Program-made: the position numbers and the translations under genes
Shown: in pieces, positions 35,160 through 45,900 of the stretch
How the letters are laid out: the number at the start of each line of letters is the position of its first letter
Numbering within the stretch: position 1 is the stretch's first letter
Notes under the pieces: model-generated
The model's database searches: none
Told to the model about the DNA's origin: nothing
The model's input: the letters and a program-made list of their open reading frames with translations, nothing else
DNA from: Chrysoporthe austroafricana
Lineage: Eukaryota; Ascomycota; Sordariomycetes; Diaporthales; Cryphonectriaceae
Length of the DNA stretch: 64,000 nt
Reading direction: 5' to 3'
Assembly (NCBI GenBank): GCA_001051155.2
Contig: JYIP02000003.1
Location: 2,666,001 to 2,730,000, forward strand

Positions 35160-37082
35160 ATGAACCCGTCGGTGGCCTTACGACCGCGAGTCCGCCTCTT
35201 ATCCATACCACACGCCCGTCGGAGGACCTCGCGTCCTCTGACGACGGCCGTTATTGCCGGGCATCGCACCTTCTCTGTCTCTGCCACGCCCTGGGTCGCC
35301 AGGAGACCACACAACTTCAGCAGCGGTTTCAGCAGCAGCTATGACCCCAACGAGGAGACGGGCAGAGGGCCCATGTTCACGAGGCCAAGTTTCGGCGTCC
35401 CCCAATTCTACCCCCGCGACCTGAAAGCCCGCGTCGACGAGTATGTTGTCGGCCAGGACAGGGCCAAGAAGACGATATGCTCCGCCATATTTAATCACTA
35501 CCAGGGCCTGCGGAGGCGGAGGCACGACCAGGACACAGAGCTTAGGGCCCTGGAGAGGTTATCACGGCAGAAGTGGGCGCGGGATAGAGACCGCTACCAT
35601 GACACACATCGCGAACCACATCCGGTCGAGGGTAAGTGCCCAGAGGTCTCATGGTCGTATGCGTATACGCTGATGGACACCCTGCGCCTCCAGACGAATT
35701 CCCAGGCCATCACGAAACCATACAACAGAGCCAACAGCATGTAGACCATGCTACGGATTTTTATATTCCTGACGACCCAGATGTACCCCATCATACGAGA
35801 CTAGACAAGTCCAACTTGTTGTTGATAGGACCGACCGGAGTTGGGAAGACTTATATACTCGAGTACGTGATATCCCTGCCGCCCGTGCCCTTGCGCACCG
35901 GGGCGTTAACATGGGACCAGGACCCTGAGCAAGAAGCTGAGCGTCCCCTTCACAATATGCGACTGCAACTCCTTTACACAAGCCGGATATATAGGCCAGG
36001 ACGTTGAGAGCTGTATCGAAAGACTTCTCATAGAAGCAAGCTACGACGCGAGGGCGACGGAGCATGGCATCGTAGTCCTTGACGAGTTCGACAAGATCGC
36101 GCGGAGGGAAACTACCAACGGCCGCGATGTCGGCGGTGAAGGTGTGCAGCAGGCGCTGCTCAAGCTCGTGGAGGGCACAAAGGTCACTATCAATGTTAAG
36201 GACAACAGGTCTTCCCGATCAGCCGCTCCCATAACGAGCAACTATGGCTCTGGCAGTTCGGGCCTGGCGCCTCCCGTGCCTCCTCCCACAGGCAGAACAG
36301 ATCAGTATACCATCGACACTAGGAACATCCTATTTGTCTTCTGTGGAGCATTCGTTGGGCTCGAGAAGCACATCTTGGCGAGAGTGTCGAAGCCATCGAT
36401 TGGTTTTGGGGCCGACATAGGCCGAGGCCGTTCATCGAAGGAAGGAAATAAGACCATCCTCCCTGGGGAGATGTATTCTCACCTGCCTCATCAACATATC
36501 GCCACCGGCGAGTCTGCTGGCGCTGGGTTCACACCAAGTACGTACTATATATCCCACCCCTTTTCTCGTTTAAGTGCTGATGGGATCACTCAAGTGGACC
36601 TGACAACACCGGAGGACCTTCAAGCTTATGGTTTCATCCCGGAACTGATCGGCCGGCTGCACAACATCTGTGCATTATCACCATTATCGCAGGATGAGCT
36701 CTTCCAGATCTTGACAGTCCCCCGGAACGGACTGGTCGCGCAGTACACTGCCCTGTTCGAGACATACCCGAGCAGATTGTATTTCACCCAGCGGGCACTC
36801 CTCGCCATCGCTGAGCGGGCCTTGAAGAACGGGACTGGGGCCAGAGGGCTCAGGATGGAGATGGAAAGAGTACTGGCCGAGCCGATGTATGAAGCGCCTG
36901 TCCATCATGTTTTAATCACGGAGGCCTGCGTGAGAGGCCAGGAGAAGGCAGGATATTGGGGCAGAGACGGGTGGTTGGAGGTGGAAAGACGGATGAGAGA
37001 AGAAGACGCCCCTTCTGAGCTTGAGAACGCGGTCGCCTCTAGTTTCGAGCAATATCGAGAGGCAGGGCAGAGTGGTGAATGA
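35160..37082 (+). CDS. MCX1: Mitochondrial ClpX-type AAA+ unfoldase
   Basis: Mitochondrial ATP-dependent unfoldase, either a ClpP partner or a stand-alone chaperone. Exons 35160-35631, 35694-35862, 35921-36537 and 36595-37082 give 581 residues. Introns of 62, 58 and 57 nt; the last is in frame if retained. N-terminus: Arg/Ser-rich presequence (MNPSVALRPRVRLLSIPHAR). The bacterial zinc-binding domain is absent. AAA+ core: FYPRDLKARVDEYVVGQDRA, Walker A GPTGVGKT, then ETLSKKLSVPFTICDCNSFTQ and QAGYIGQDVESCIERLL, Walker B VVLDEFDKI, GEGVQQALLKLVEGT, IGF tripeptide at 374-376, and YGFIPELIGRLHNI. The C-terminal small domain has GARGLRMEMERVL. Between Walker A and the first block sits an insert rich in Arg and Asp. 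It diverges from the branching enzyme and converges on COX5. Confidence 0.94.
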
Positions 37083-37592
37083 AATCCTAATTCCTGCAAT
37101 AGCTGCGCCTTCTTGAACACTACAATCGGTTCAATTGCTGCAGACGGAACCAGGGTGCTCCCTCGTACACACGCAGTCCTAGGTCATTAGACCCGCCAGA
37201 AAGTTGCCAAGTTCCGGAAAATGTGATATGAATCCGATTAAACCACTCTGATCTCGTTCAGACTCTGAACGCGGGTCGGGTTACGGAAGTTCCTGTGCTC
37301 CATGATCACACCACCGATGAATCCAGAAGCCTTTAAGCAGATTGGGGCAAGCGCGGTCACATCACGGCTGAAGCACTTCACTTTAATAGAAGTAAGTTTT
37401 AGCACTCTCGTACACCGCATATATTTACGTCCACTCGTGAAATCACCATCCAGTACCCTTCCAGAACCAATGCTTCGTCTAGATATCACCTTGTACATGG
37501 GGCTGGGACCATGAGGGAGTGATTTTGCTTCTGCCTGCTCTAAGGACGAATGAGAGTGCGTTGTGCAACCGCTACGACCACTACGATGCCGC
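37083..37592. other. Convergent 3' region (ClpX / COX5)
   Basis: 510 bp between two stop codons. No gene or repeat is seen; an open frame leaving COX5 leftwards is intron/UTR read-through. Confidence 0.6.
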
Positions 37593-38390
37593 TTAAGCCT
37601 TGGAGGGAGGGGACTGGACCTGTCCCTTGCCCTTGTAGTCGGGAGAGGCGATGCCAGTGAAGGGGTCGGATTTTTGCTCCTGTCTTCGGTATCAGCACGC
37701 GTCCATGACCGCGATTGTGGGAGAGTCGTCACGAGACGAACCTTGAGGTACTCGTTCGCGGCCTCCTGCCACTCCTTGGTCATAGTGTGTGGTGCCGGCT
37801 TCGCGAACATGCGGGTCGTGGCGAAGAGAGCCAGGCTGGCAAAGACACCGATGAAGACGCCGAGGGCCACCTTCTTGCCCTCATCTGGGGGAGGAAGGGC
37901 ACGAGGACCGTGAGGGCCGAAAGCGATCCAGTAGGCTGTGAGGGGTTTTCGAGTTAGCTCTTGGATCCGTACCCCGAGGCCGTTACGGAACTCGAGCCGG
38001 AACGCCGGCAGGATTCAGTCAAATTGAGCTCAGCAGATGGCGTTACGGGACGAGCAGGGTCTGCTCTGCCGCCTGCGGTGCAGTATGGGCGGTCTGGAAG
38101 CTCGTCTGAAGCTCCCCCGGGCGGTACTCACCAGCCTTCTTCTCCTGGAGCGTCATGTCGTTCCAGTCCTCCTTCATGCGGTCCCGGAGGGCCATCCACA
38201 GCTCAGCCTGCTCCTGCAGGGGCATGCCCTCCCACCTCTTCTCGATGTTGGCCAGCGTCGGGTTGGAGATGGCGTGGGTGGAGGCGGCAGTCGAGGCGGC
38301 AGCGCGGGAGAGGAGGGTGGTGGTGGTGGCCTGACGGGTGGCCGAGCTGAGGGTGGCGCGCAGCGCTCCCGACGTCGAAAGTCGCATCAT
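37593..38390 (-). CDS. COX5: Cytochrome c oxidase subunit V (mammalian COX4 family)
   Basis: Nuclear-encoded subunit of respiratory complex IV in the inner mitochondrial membrane. Exons 38132-38390, 37742-37935 and 37593-37679 give 179 residues. Intron 1 is 196 nt (GTGAGT...CACAG) and intron 2 is 62 nt (GTTCGT donor, GCTGAT branch, AAGACAG acceptor). The N-terminal presequence is rich in Ser, Thr and Arg. Matrix domain: HAISNPTLANIEKRWEGMP, EQAELWMALRDRMKEDW and TLQEKKAAYWIAFGPHGPR. One transmembrane helix: VALGVFIGVFASLALFATT. Tail: EWQEAANEYLKEQKSDPFTG. Two ATGs are adjacent at the start; the first is used. In filamentous fungi this gene is usually single-copy. Confidence 0.95.
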
Positions 38391-39293
38391 TTTGCGTTGT
38401 TTGCAGGCTTCTCCGGGTCCGTAGATGGGCGATCGGAAAATCGAAGGGGAGCGGGTTGCAATTGATTGCTGATTGTTGTTTGGGGGTCGCTGGGGAAGAG
38501 TAGAGATGGGTCCGGCTGAACAAGCTCGTGGCTCCCGTCAAAATGTTGCTCTGCTTGCCTCCCGAAGATTTGCGAAGTTTGGGTAGTTCCTTTGTCCTTG
38601 GAATCGTACCACTCGCCCGACCCCGGTGGGGAATGATGACTCAGCACGACTGACGTCTTCACCCAATTACTCGGGACGAAAAGGTCATTCAATTTCTCGG
38701 ATCAGCACGGGCAAACTCAGCAAAGCTGGGACGAAGCCCATCATCTTGATCTGTCAATTGACCATTGGGCTCTTGGCTGCCCAAATCCTCATCCTCAGGT
38801 CTTTGTCGCTTTCTGAGGAATCATCTGAGCGCACGTTGAACGCTCTGTGCCCTTCACGCCGCCCAGCTGTCAGGTCCGCTCAGGAATAGATATCATTGAA
38901 CGTTCCTTTGCAGACAGTGAGATAGTTTCCAGCTAGATCCCATAATCCATAATCTGCGACGATTATGATGGATTATTCAGCAGATTGGGCCTGCATGCAG
39001 ACCACCTGCCTGAAGGCCATCAGGCTACATGGCCAACCGTGGGTCACATCTCTTGTCGAGCATATCTGGCTATGTGAGAATCGTGCCCCTGAATTCCACG
39101 AGCTGCCCGTGCTTTCGGGCGTCAATGAGTGATTTTAAGAGTATCTCTGCCTCAATCCGTGCCCTCTTCACTTTCCCCGTCCCGAACCCACTGACTGCTC
39201 GCGGGTCGGATTTGGGGCTGCCAGCTGTCCGCTCTGGGAGGCATCCTTTGTCCCCACAGAGCTAGCGGAGCAGACAATCAATAGATGTTCTAC
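38391..39293. other. COX5 upstream region
   Basis: 900 bp between the COX5 start and the predicted microprotein stop, both leftward. It is the COX5 promoter and possibly the microprotein 3' end. A GATTATGATGGATTATT direct repeat-like segment lies near 38960. No coding region is supported. Confidence 0.5.
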
Positions 39294-39511
39294 TCAAGTC
39301 ATCAATGGGAAGAGTTCGTACCCAGGATCTCGCCAAAAGTCTTGTGACTTTCGCTGCTCTTTGAGGAGGGGTCCAAACGTATACGCGCCTGCGCAGAATT
39401 CAGCATTCCTATTCATTAGGCCCGTATGCAACGAAGAGCTCTGAACATCCTACCGCCAATGACACCCACTACAACAGCCATGGCTAAAGCTCCGAAGTTG
39501 CGAGAAGACAT
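39294..39511 (-). CDS. Predicted single-pass membrane microprotein (about 50 aa)
   Basis: Not recognised. A two-exon model, 39454-39511 and 39294-39388, gives 50 residues starting MSSRNFGALAMAVVVGVIGG. A hydrophobic helix at about residues 6-25 is followed by a short polar tail (KEQRKSQDFWRDP). The 65-nt intron (GTAGGA donor, CTAAT branch, TGCGCAG acceptor) has the size and signals of other introns here and preserves frame through the helix (GVIGG-AYTFGPLL). The start context CACAAGATGTC is good. A possible second intron donor at WRDPG (GTACGA) would give a longer, different C-terminus, so the end is uncertain. The form resembles small inner-membrane mitochondrial proteins and COX5 lies next door on the same strand, but function is inference. 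It is divergent from Mus7/Mms22. Confidence 0.5.
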
Positions 39512-39941
39512 CTTGTGTTGATCCGCCCGGGGGGGGGCTCTAAGCTTGACGCGTGGAGGCTCGCGAGGAATGCCAGTTGTGGTGCTCTTGTTTTAGGACT
39601 CCCGTTAGGAATCAGTAGAATACAGGATTATCTCGACGAGACTGTCCCTTCTGGCGAGTTGTGTGGCTTCATTAGATTGGGAGCATTGCAGTAGATATAG
39701 ATTGCCTGGGTTTTACGACCGGCGTTGGTTCTCCTGGCCCATGTGCAAACCCTAACCCTGTACTTCCGGCCCATTCAACTTGAAGTAAACGCGTCGAGAC
39801 GCGTAAATTGAGTGATAGGTTACGCAGGCTACACACTTCCATCACCGCGCAACAGCTGTTAGTACAATGGCCACCTGACCGACTAGACGATAATTTGACT
39901 CGGAGACATATGCTCGAGGTATACAATGCATTCAAGCTCCC
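39512..39941. promoter_or_regulatory. Short divergent upstream region (microprotein / Mus7)
   Basis: 430 bp between two opposed start codons, a plausible bidirectional promoter. A nine-G run lies near 39529. No other element is recognised. Confidence 0.5.
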
Positions 39942-42900
39942 ATGGGGAACTGGAAGGAATTAGGGGTCGTCCCGGACTCGGACGACGAGGCGTGGGACTC
40001 GGAAGAATCGCAGCCATCGCCAACCTCGGCCAACCCACTGAGTCTGCCCCGAGTCGATCCGCAGAGAGATGATGTTTGGGACTTTCCCGGGTCACCCTCC
40101 CCCTGTTTCTCTCCGAACAAACGTCTCGAGCTGCAGCGTACACAGAGATCGATCGTGAAACCGCCTTCCACCGACTTGGTGAACCTTGGACAAGGTGCAT
40201 CTCAGATATTGGGCGAAGAACAGACCTCACCGGCTCCTTGTGATGGCGATGATGATACAAGGTCGAATCCGGCTCGCGACAGCCCAGATCCTCTGGCAAG
40301 CGAGCCGGCCGGAGCAAAATCCGCGACACAGGTCGGTCGGAATGACGATACTTCGCCCAGTGATGTCCGAATAACTGCGCTACCTGCCAGCAGCAGTCCT
40401 GTGAGCGCAAACGCTCTGGAAATTCATCATGACCTCGGCCAACAGGAGGGGAATAGGAATGTTGAGACGACCCAGCCTGAATCACCTGTTCGGGGACGCC
40501 GATCATTGAGGCCCCGAAAACCGATCCAAGAGCACCCATATCTTCTGGAAAACGCCCAGTACAGCCGATCTATGAAGACGCATGGTATGAAGCCGGTTCG
40601 TATTACTATTGAGGAACAAGAGGCCGCCAGACGCCGGAAGGAGGAAGACTCGCAAGACCTCGAATACGACGAGAGCCAGCTAGAATCAGAAGACCGTAGC
40701 GCAGAGTCACAGGAGCGTCAGAACAAGAGAAGACAGAGGCAACTAGATGGCGATGTGGATGAACTAGCGCTGTCGCCCTCTCCAAGGACCTCGTCGCCAC
40801 AAAGGCATCTAAGAGCTAGCAGCGAGCAGAGCCCGGGACAGCAAACGGACAACACCAGCATGAACGAGGATGACGAGTTTCCTGACATCAGCCAGCTTCT
40901 TGGGCGGAAAGGGGGCACCCATGGAAGGTCATCTAAACGACAGCCACCACTCGAGCCTCCCACATCGAAAAAGCCACTGAAGACAACTTATGTGGAATTA
41001 TCAGAGGTTTCTCCTTCACGAAGTCACACCGATGCTTGGGATCTACCGCCATCATCGCCTCGACCGACTTCAGCCTCCCGGATCAGACATCATCCTTCCC
41101 CCAGTAGGCCGTCTCATCAGTCTTCCCTGCTTGAGGTTGCCGCCGTTCCTGTACCACCTAGCCGACAGCCAAGTCCCCCGCAGCCACCCGTGACCACAGA
41201 AGAACCCATCGACCTCACTGCTTTTGTGTCAGAGAGCGAGAAGGAAGAAGAAAGTGCCCGTCGGTCCGACAGCTCCAGTTCCGAGAGCGATTCTGAAGCA
41301 GTTCGTAGGACAGGGAAGAGGATAAGAGGAGTCCTTCCTGCATCTTGGCTAAGACTTGATCAGCGAACCCGCAAGGACAAAGTACGAAGCAACGTGAGGA
41401 GGCAGAGTCCATCACTGTCTCCTGATCGACCACGTCTAGGACTTGCAATGAGAAAGCCCGGAGCACCTCAACCCACCGTGGCCATCAGATCTTTTCTTGA
41501 CGAGCTTAATGATGATGATGATGACGACCACAACCACGACGAGACACGCCCAGAAGCTGAGCAATCAGAATATGATGCCCCGGAGACGATTCCAGACCAT
41601 GATGAGCTCCTGAGCCTGGACGATGGTGCTTCAGCAATAGAAGAGGGCTTCGTCGATTGGATGTTGCCTGGTCAAAAACGAAAACGCGCTTCTTCGCGCG
41701 ACCCTTCTCGTAAGAGGAAGAAGGTGCAGCAGAAGGTCTTTCACGGAGAGGAACGCAAGCGTTACCGACAACAGAAGATCTCCAGCTCCGTATGTCGTCT
41801 GGATCGTCCTTCAACCAACAGAGCCCGACATCAAGGTCAGGACAGTACCATCCAAGTAGCAGGCCGGGCAGAACGAGCCATCTCGCCCCCTGCATTGAGT
41901 ATTGTCGACTTTACTGGACCCGATGCGCCAAAGTTCATCAGAGTTGCCGCTCGAGCTGCCAGCAAGCGGAGCAATATGGGAAGATCTAAACCCTCATACA
42001 AAAAAATCAATCTTGGAAATCGCACGGACAATGTGGACGCCCTTTCAGTCTTGAAGGCTTGGAGGATTGGAAAGATCACACAGAAGAATCTAAAAGCACC
42101 ACGTCCTCCACTGCAACAAAAGTTGTCATCCACTAGGCAGACTCTCGGGTCCTTATCTGCTAATGTCAGGCGGCAGCCGAAGCCGAGAAGTAGTCTATCT
42201 TTCATCCGGCCTCAGAAATTGATGAGACATGTCAACGTGGATAATCTTGCATCCGCTGAAGAGCCCAAACCCCGTTCTGAAGTCTGTACCGCCAGACCAT
42301 CGCAATTCAGCAGGACCAAGTCACATTCTCGGGATGACTATTTCAGGCCGGCACAACTCGAGGCAGATGTGCTGCAGGAGGAGAGTGGGTTTGCGTTCAC
42401 TGCCAGGAAGAAGATGCTAGACCTTTTATTTCGCAAAAGCCGAAGCGATATCTTGGCGCAGACCTTTCAACTACGTCGATCTACTCCTGACAAAGAATCT
42501 ACACCAGCTAAGAGTCTAGAGACTCCGTCAAAAGAGACTGACAAGCCTGCGTTTGGCTTGCTGGAGACCAACAGGCGGAAAGATCCGGCAAACACGTTGA
42601 AAGGCCCTCGGACTCGCAAGTTGATTCCGCCGAAGCAATTGGATCTAGAAGATCCTCAATTCCATCATGCGAATGACCCTCTTTCGTTCTTCGACGAGCC
42701 CAAGGTCGGAGAGATCGCGGAGCCTGTCGAACAGGAGCGGAGCAAAATAATCGGCTTAGGGCCGTTTGGGACGCATTACACTCAACATTTCGACATCTTC
42801 CCTTTACACCGAGATACATTCTTTCATCAGAACACTATTGTCGGAGGGGGCACTCTGAAGAAGGCCTTGGACTGTCGCGTTTCCGAAGTGGTTGGATCCA

Positions 42901-45900
42901 CTCGATCGGCAATCTCGTTGGAGTTTTCGAAGCATCGATTTAACTGGGGACGCTGGTCTAATGAGACGTCATCTGAACTTGGGCTGCTCTTTGACTTGCT
43001 CATCACAAAATTAGAGGAGAGAGACGAGAGTCACCCTGACGAGCACCAAGCTGTCAACTGCGCTGATCACATCCTCAAATTCGTCCTAAACGCCATCAGC
43101 ATAGATGAAGAGTCAGAACTCAGACAGTTCACGGGACGGGTTTCAGAGTTGCTCCTCGGCTTTCTCAAGCAGACACGTCCTTCAACATCGGAACGAGGCC
43201 CTGATCGTACACTCCTCCAGATCAATTCAAAATTCCTCTTGTGTGCCTTGGTGATTCTTCGGTTCTGCCGTGGCACGACTGAGTTATCGAGCGAAGTACT
43301 ACAAGCCGAAGACTTACTGAAACAATCTGCGAAAGTCGTCATTGAGCAGCTCCTAGAGGTCGGTCTTTCGGAAGTCCGCGCGAGCTATCACGATCTGCAA
43401 CGTCTTGCCACCCGAGAACGCGGGATCAGGACTGATGATGCTGCTATAGCTCATTGGGTTCTCGTCATCAAGGTTCTCGGTTCAGCTCATATGCCCCGCG
43501 CTGGATTTTGGGATCTGACAGGTTCAGCCATCACTGCCGGCGCCCTCCTGCCCTCCAACGCACAGAAACTCGAGGGCCTGTGGTCAGATATGTTCACTCT
43601 CCTACCACTGGGCGAGTTTGATGACACCGGTATTTTGAGCAGAGGGATGCGATATGTGGTTCCGCTTGAGGGGTGGAATCTGCCGCAGAAGCTGCTGAAG
43701 GTGGTCTTCGAATCCTATCAGAATAACCAGAGACAGTCTCCTAGTTTCAACGAGTATTGTCGGGCTCTGTTGGGACGTTGCCACTATTTGATCGAGCAAT
43801 GGGGTTGGCACAGATGTGTCGGTATCGTGGGGACAATCTTCGACTTCTTTGGCCATCACAACCTCTCACACCTGAGGAACGAGGAATTCTACGGGTCACC
43901 ACGGTTTTTAGAGGAGCTGAGTAATGGGCCTTGTCTGTCCGTTGAGCCAGAAGACCGATCGTTCCACATATTTCTGAAGATACTGGCGGTGGCTATTCAG
44001 AACATGAAACGGCATGGACTCTCAAACGATATTCGAAATCTCATTGCTCGATGCCTACCAAACCACAACCGACAATATTCAAAGGAGCAGGCAATTCATT
44101 CTCGTGATCTCGCTTCCTTGCGGAATCATCACGATCTGCTGTGTACCCTGTTCTGGGCGGCTCCTCCAGGAGACCGTCGACCTGTCGATTCGATCGAGAA
44201 ATTGGTTCAACCTGCCAGCTCCCACAAAGAAGCCTGTCTTATCAACCTCCGGGCATGGAGGCAACTCGCACAGTTTGTTGTTTCATCAGGGGGGTCACTG
44301 AACGACTACAAGCCATTCATGTCATGGCAGAATAATATGTTTCAGCAAGTTCTCAGCCAATACCTCTCAGCCGCCGCCGACGTTCAAGATCAGTTCATGT
44401 CCATGGCAAAGGAAGACAGAAGAGGCATCCAACAGCAGATGCTAGATGGTATAGTTGTTGCGAATCAGGCTGCTGCGAAGGACGTCCTGCATTTCAGCAT
44501 CACGGCATCTTTAGATGTCGTGAAACACTGCCCTTCGCTGAGCTCAGCAACATTCTCATTCAACGTCAATCAGCTAAACAAGGTCTTCAACAAGCTTAGC
44601 ATAAAAGACGGAGACTTGGACTGGGGGATCACGCGAGCCTGCTTTGACACAATCGATTCCTTCGTTCAACGATTGGAGGATCTCTGGTATAAATTACGGG
44701 AGTCGACATGCGATCCAATATCCTCACATGACAATCGCGAATTCGAGGATGCAGTTGAATTCCTCGATGAGAAGATAGTCCAAGGCTTTTTCGCTGCAGT
44801 CGTTCGAGCAATGACATCGCCGGTCTGCACCGCTCCTCCTCAAATTGGCTCGGCCTCCGTCATTGTCGAGAAAGCCATCATTCTGTGCGGTCGAATAACC
44901 AGTCTTTTTATTGACACCGGCAAGAAACAAGTTCGGCACTTCTTCTCTCCTGGAAAGTACGGGGTGTTCCAAGCCCTTCCTGACGAACTAGGCCTGACAG
45001 AGAGGAGATTCATACCCCTTTTTGTGGCTACCCTTCTAAAAAATCACGTCTTCAACTTCTCAAGCATCAACTGCGGTCATTTCGACATCTGGATGTCGTC
45101 ATTGGTGAAACCCTTTCACGCTCTGAGATATGAGAACTACCTTACCGAGACTCTCAAGTCGATCGAGGTGGGCTATATCAAGGGAGCCGTTGTTAAGCCT
45201 GGATCTGTTCCTGATTACAACTCAAACCGTGGTCTCTTCGCCTGCGGCATCGCTCACATGAGGAGGGAGCTCCGTCAAGCAGATCCAGTACAGAGGAAAT
45301 CACTTCGGGCCGGATACGAGACGTTGTTGAAATCGGTGATGCGGCAGATGAAGTCGGACATCAAGTCCTTGAAGTTGGGTTCCATCGAGCACCAGAACTA
45401 CATCAGCTTTATCCGCGAGATCGTTGGGCTCATCAAATCTCACGGTGCTGAGATCTGCACAGTCGACCCTTTCTACTACCAATTCAGCGCCGAATACTCG
45501 CCTGCCAAAGAGGATCCTCAGCTGCATACTGCAGGCATTCTTGCTTACGGTCTCAGACTGGGAGAAGGCGAGACGACGGCTGCTCCACAACTCTTCTACT
45601 ACCTCTACAACCACTTCAAATCTGCACTGGCGAACGGCCAGCTCGATGCAGAGAGCAGGATTATCGAGAGTGGAATGGACGACGACAACATATTCTCATT
45701 TGTAATCGGTCGTATGTTGTCCGCGATCATCCGAGCATCTTCTGTCGCACTCAATATTTGGCCGCTGCTGGGTGTCTATTCCAACGCCCTTCTGAACATC
45801 CTCAACAGATCCTATCTTCCGAAAGAGATTCCAGGCACTTGCCTTGACGATGTTGTCAGTCTACTGAATGCTGTTATGGGCTGGATGCGAGATCAGTTTC

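Noticed and set aside
34924..35163. Short frame overlapping the ClpX start region
   Set aside because: No motif; a GTGAGT site follows, but no exon downstream joins in phase to ClpX without displacing its good start.
37238..37870. Extension of a COX5 frame to 37238
   Set aside because: It reads through intron 2 and the 3' UTR out of phase; the spliced model ends with the family C-terminus at 37593.
39735..39752. Telomere-like CCCTAACCCT
   Set aside because: Only two units, also seen singly elsewhere (22012, 56775); not a telomeric or subtelomeric array.
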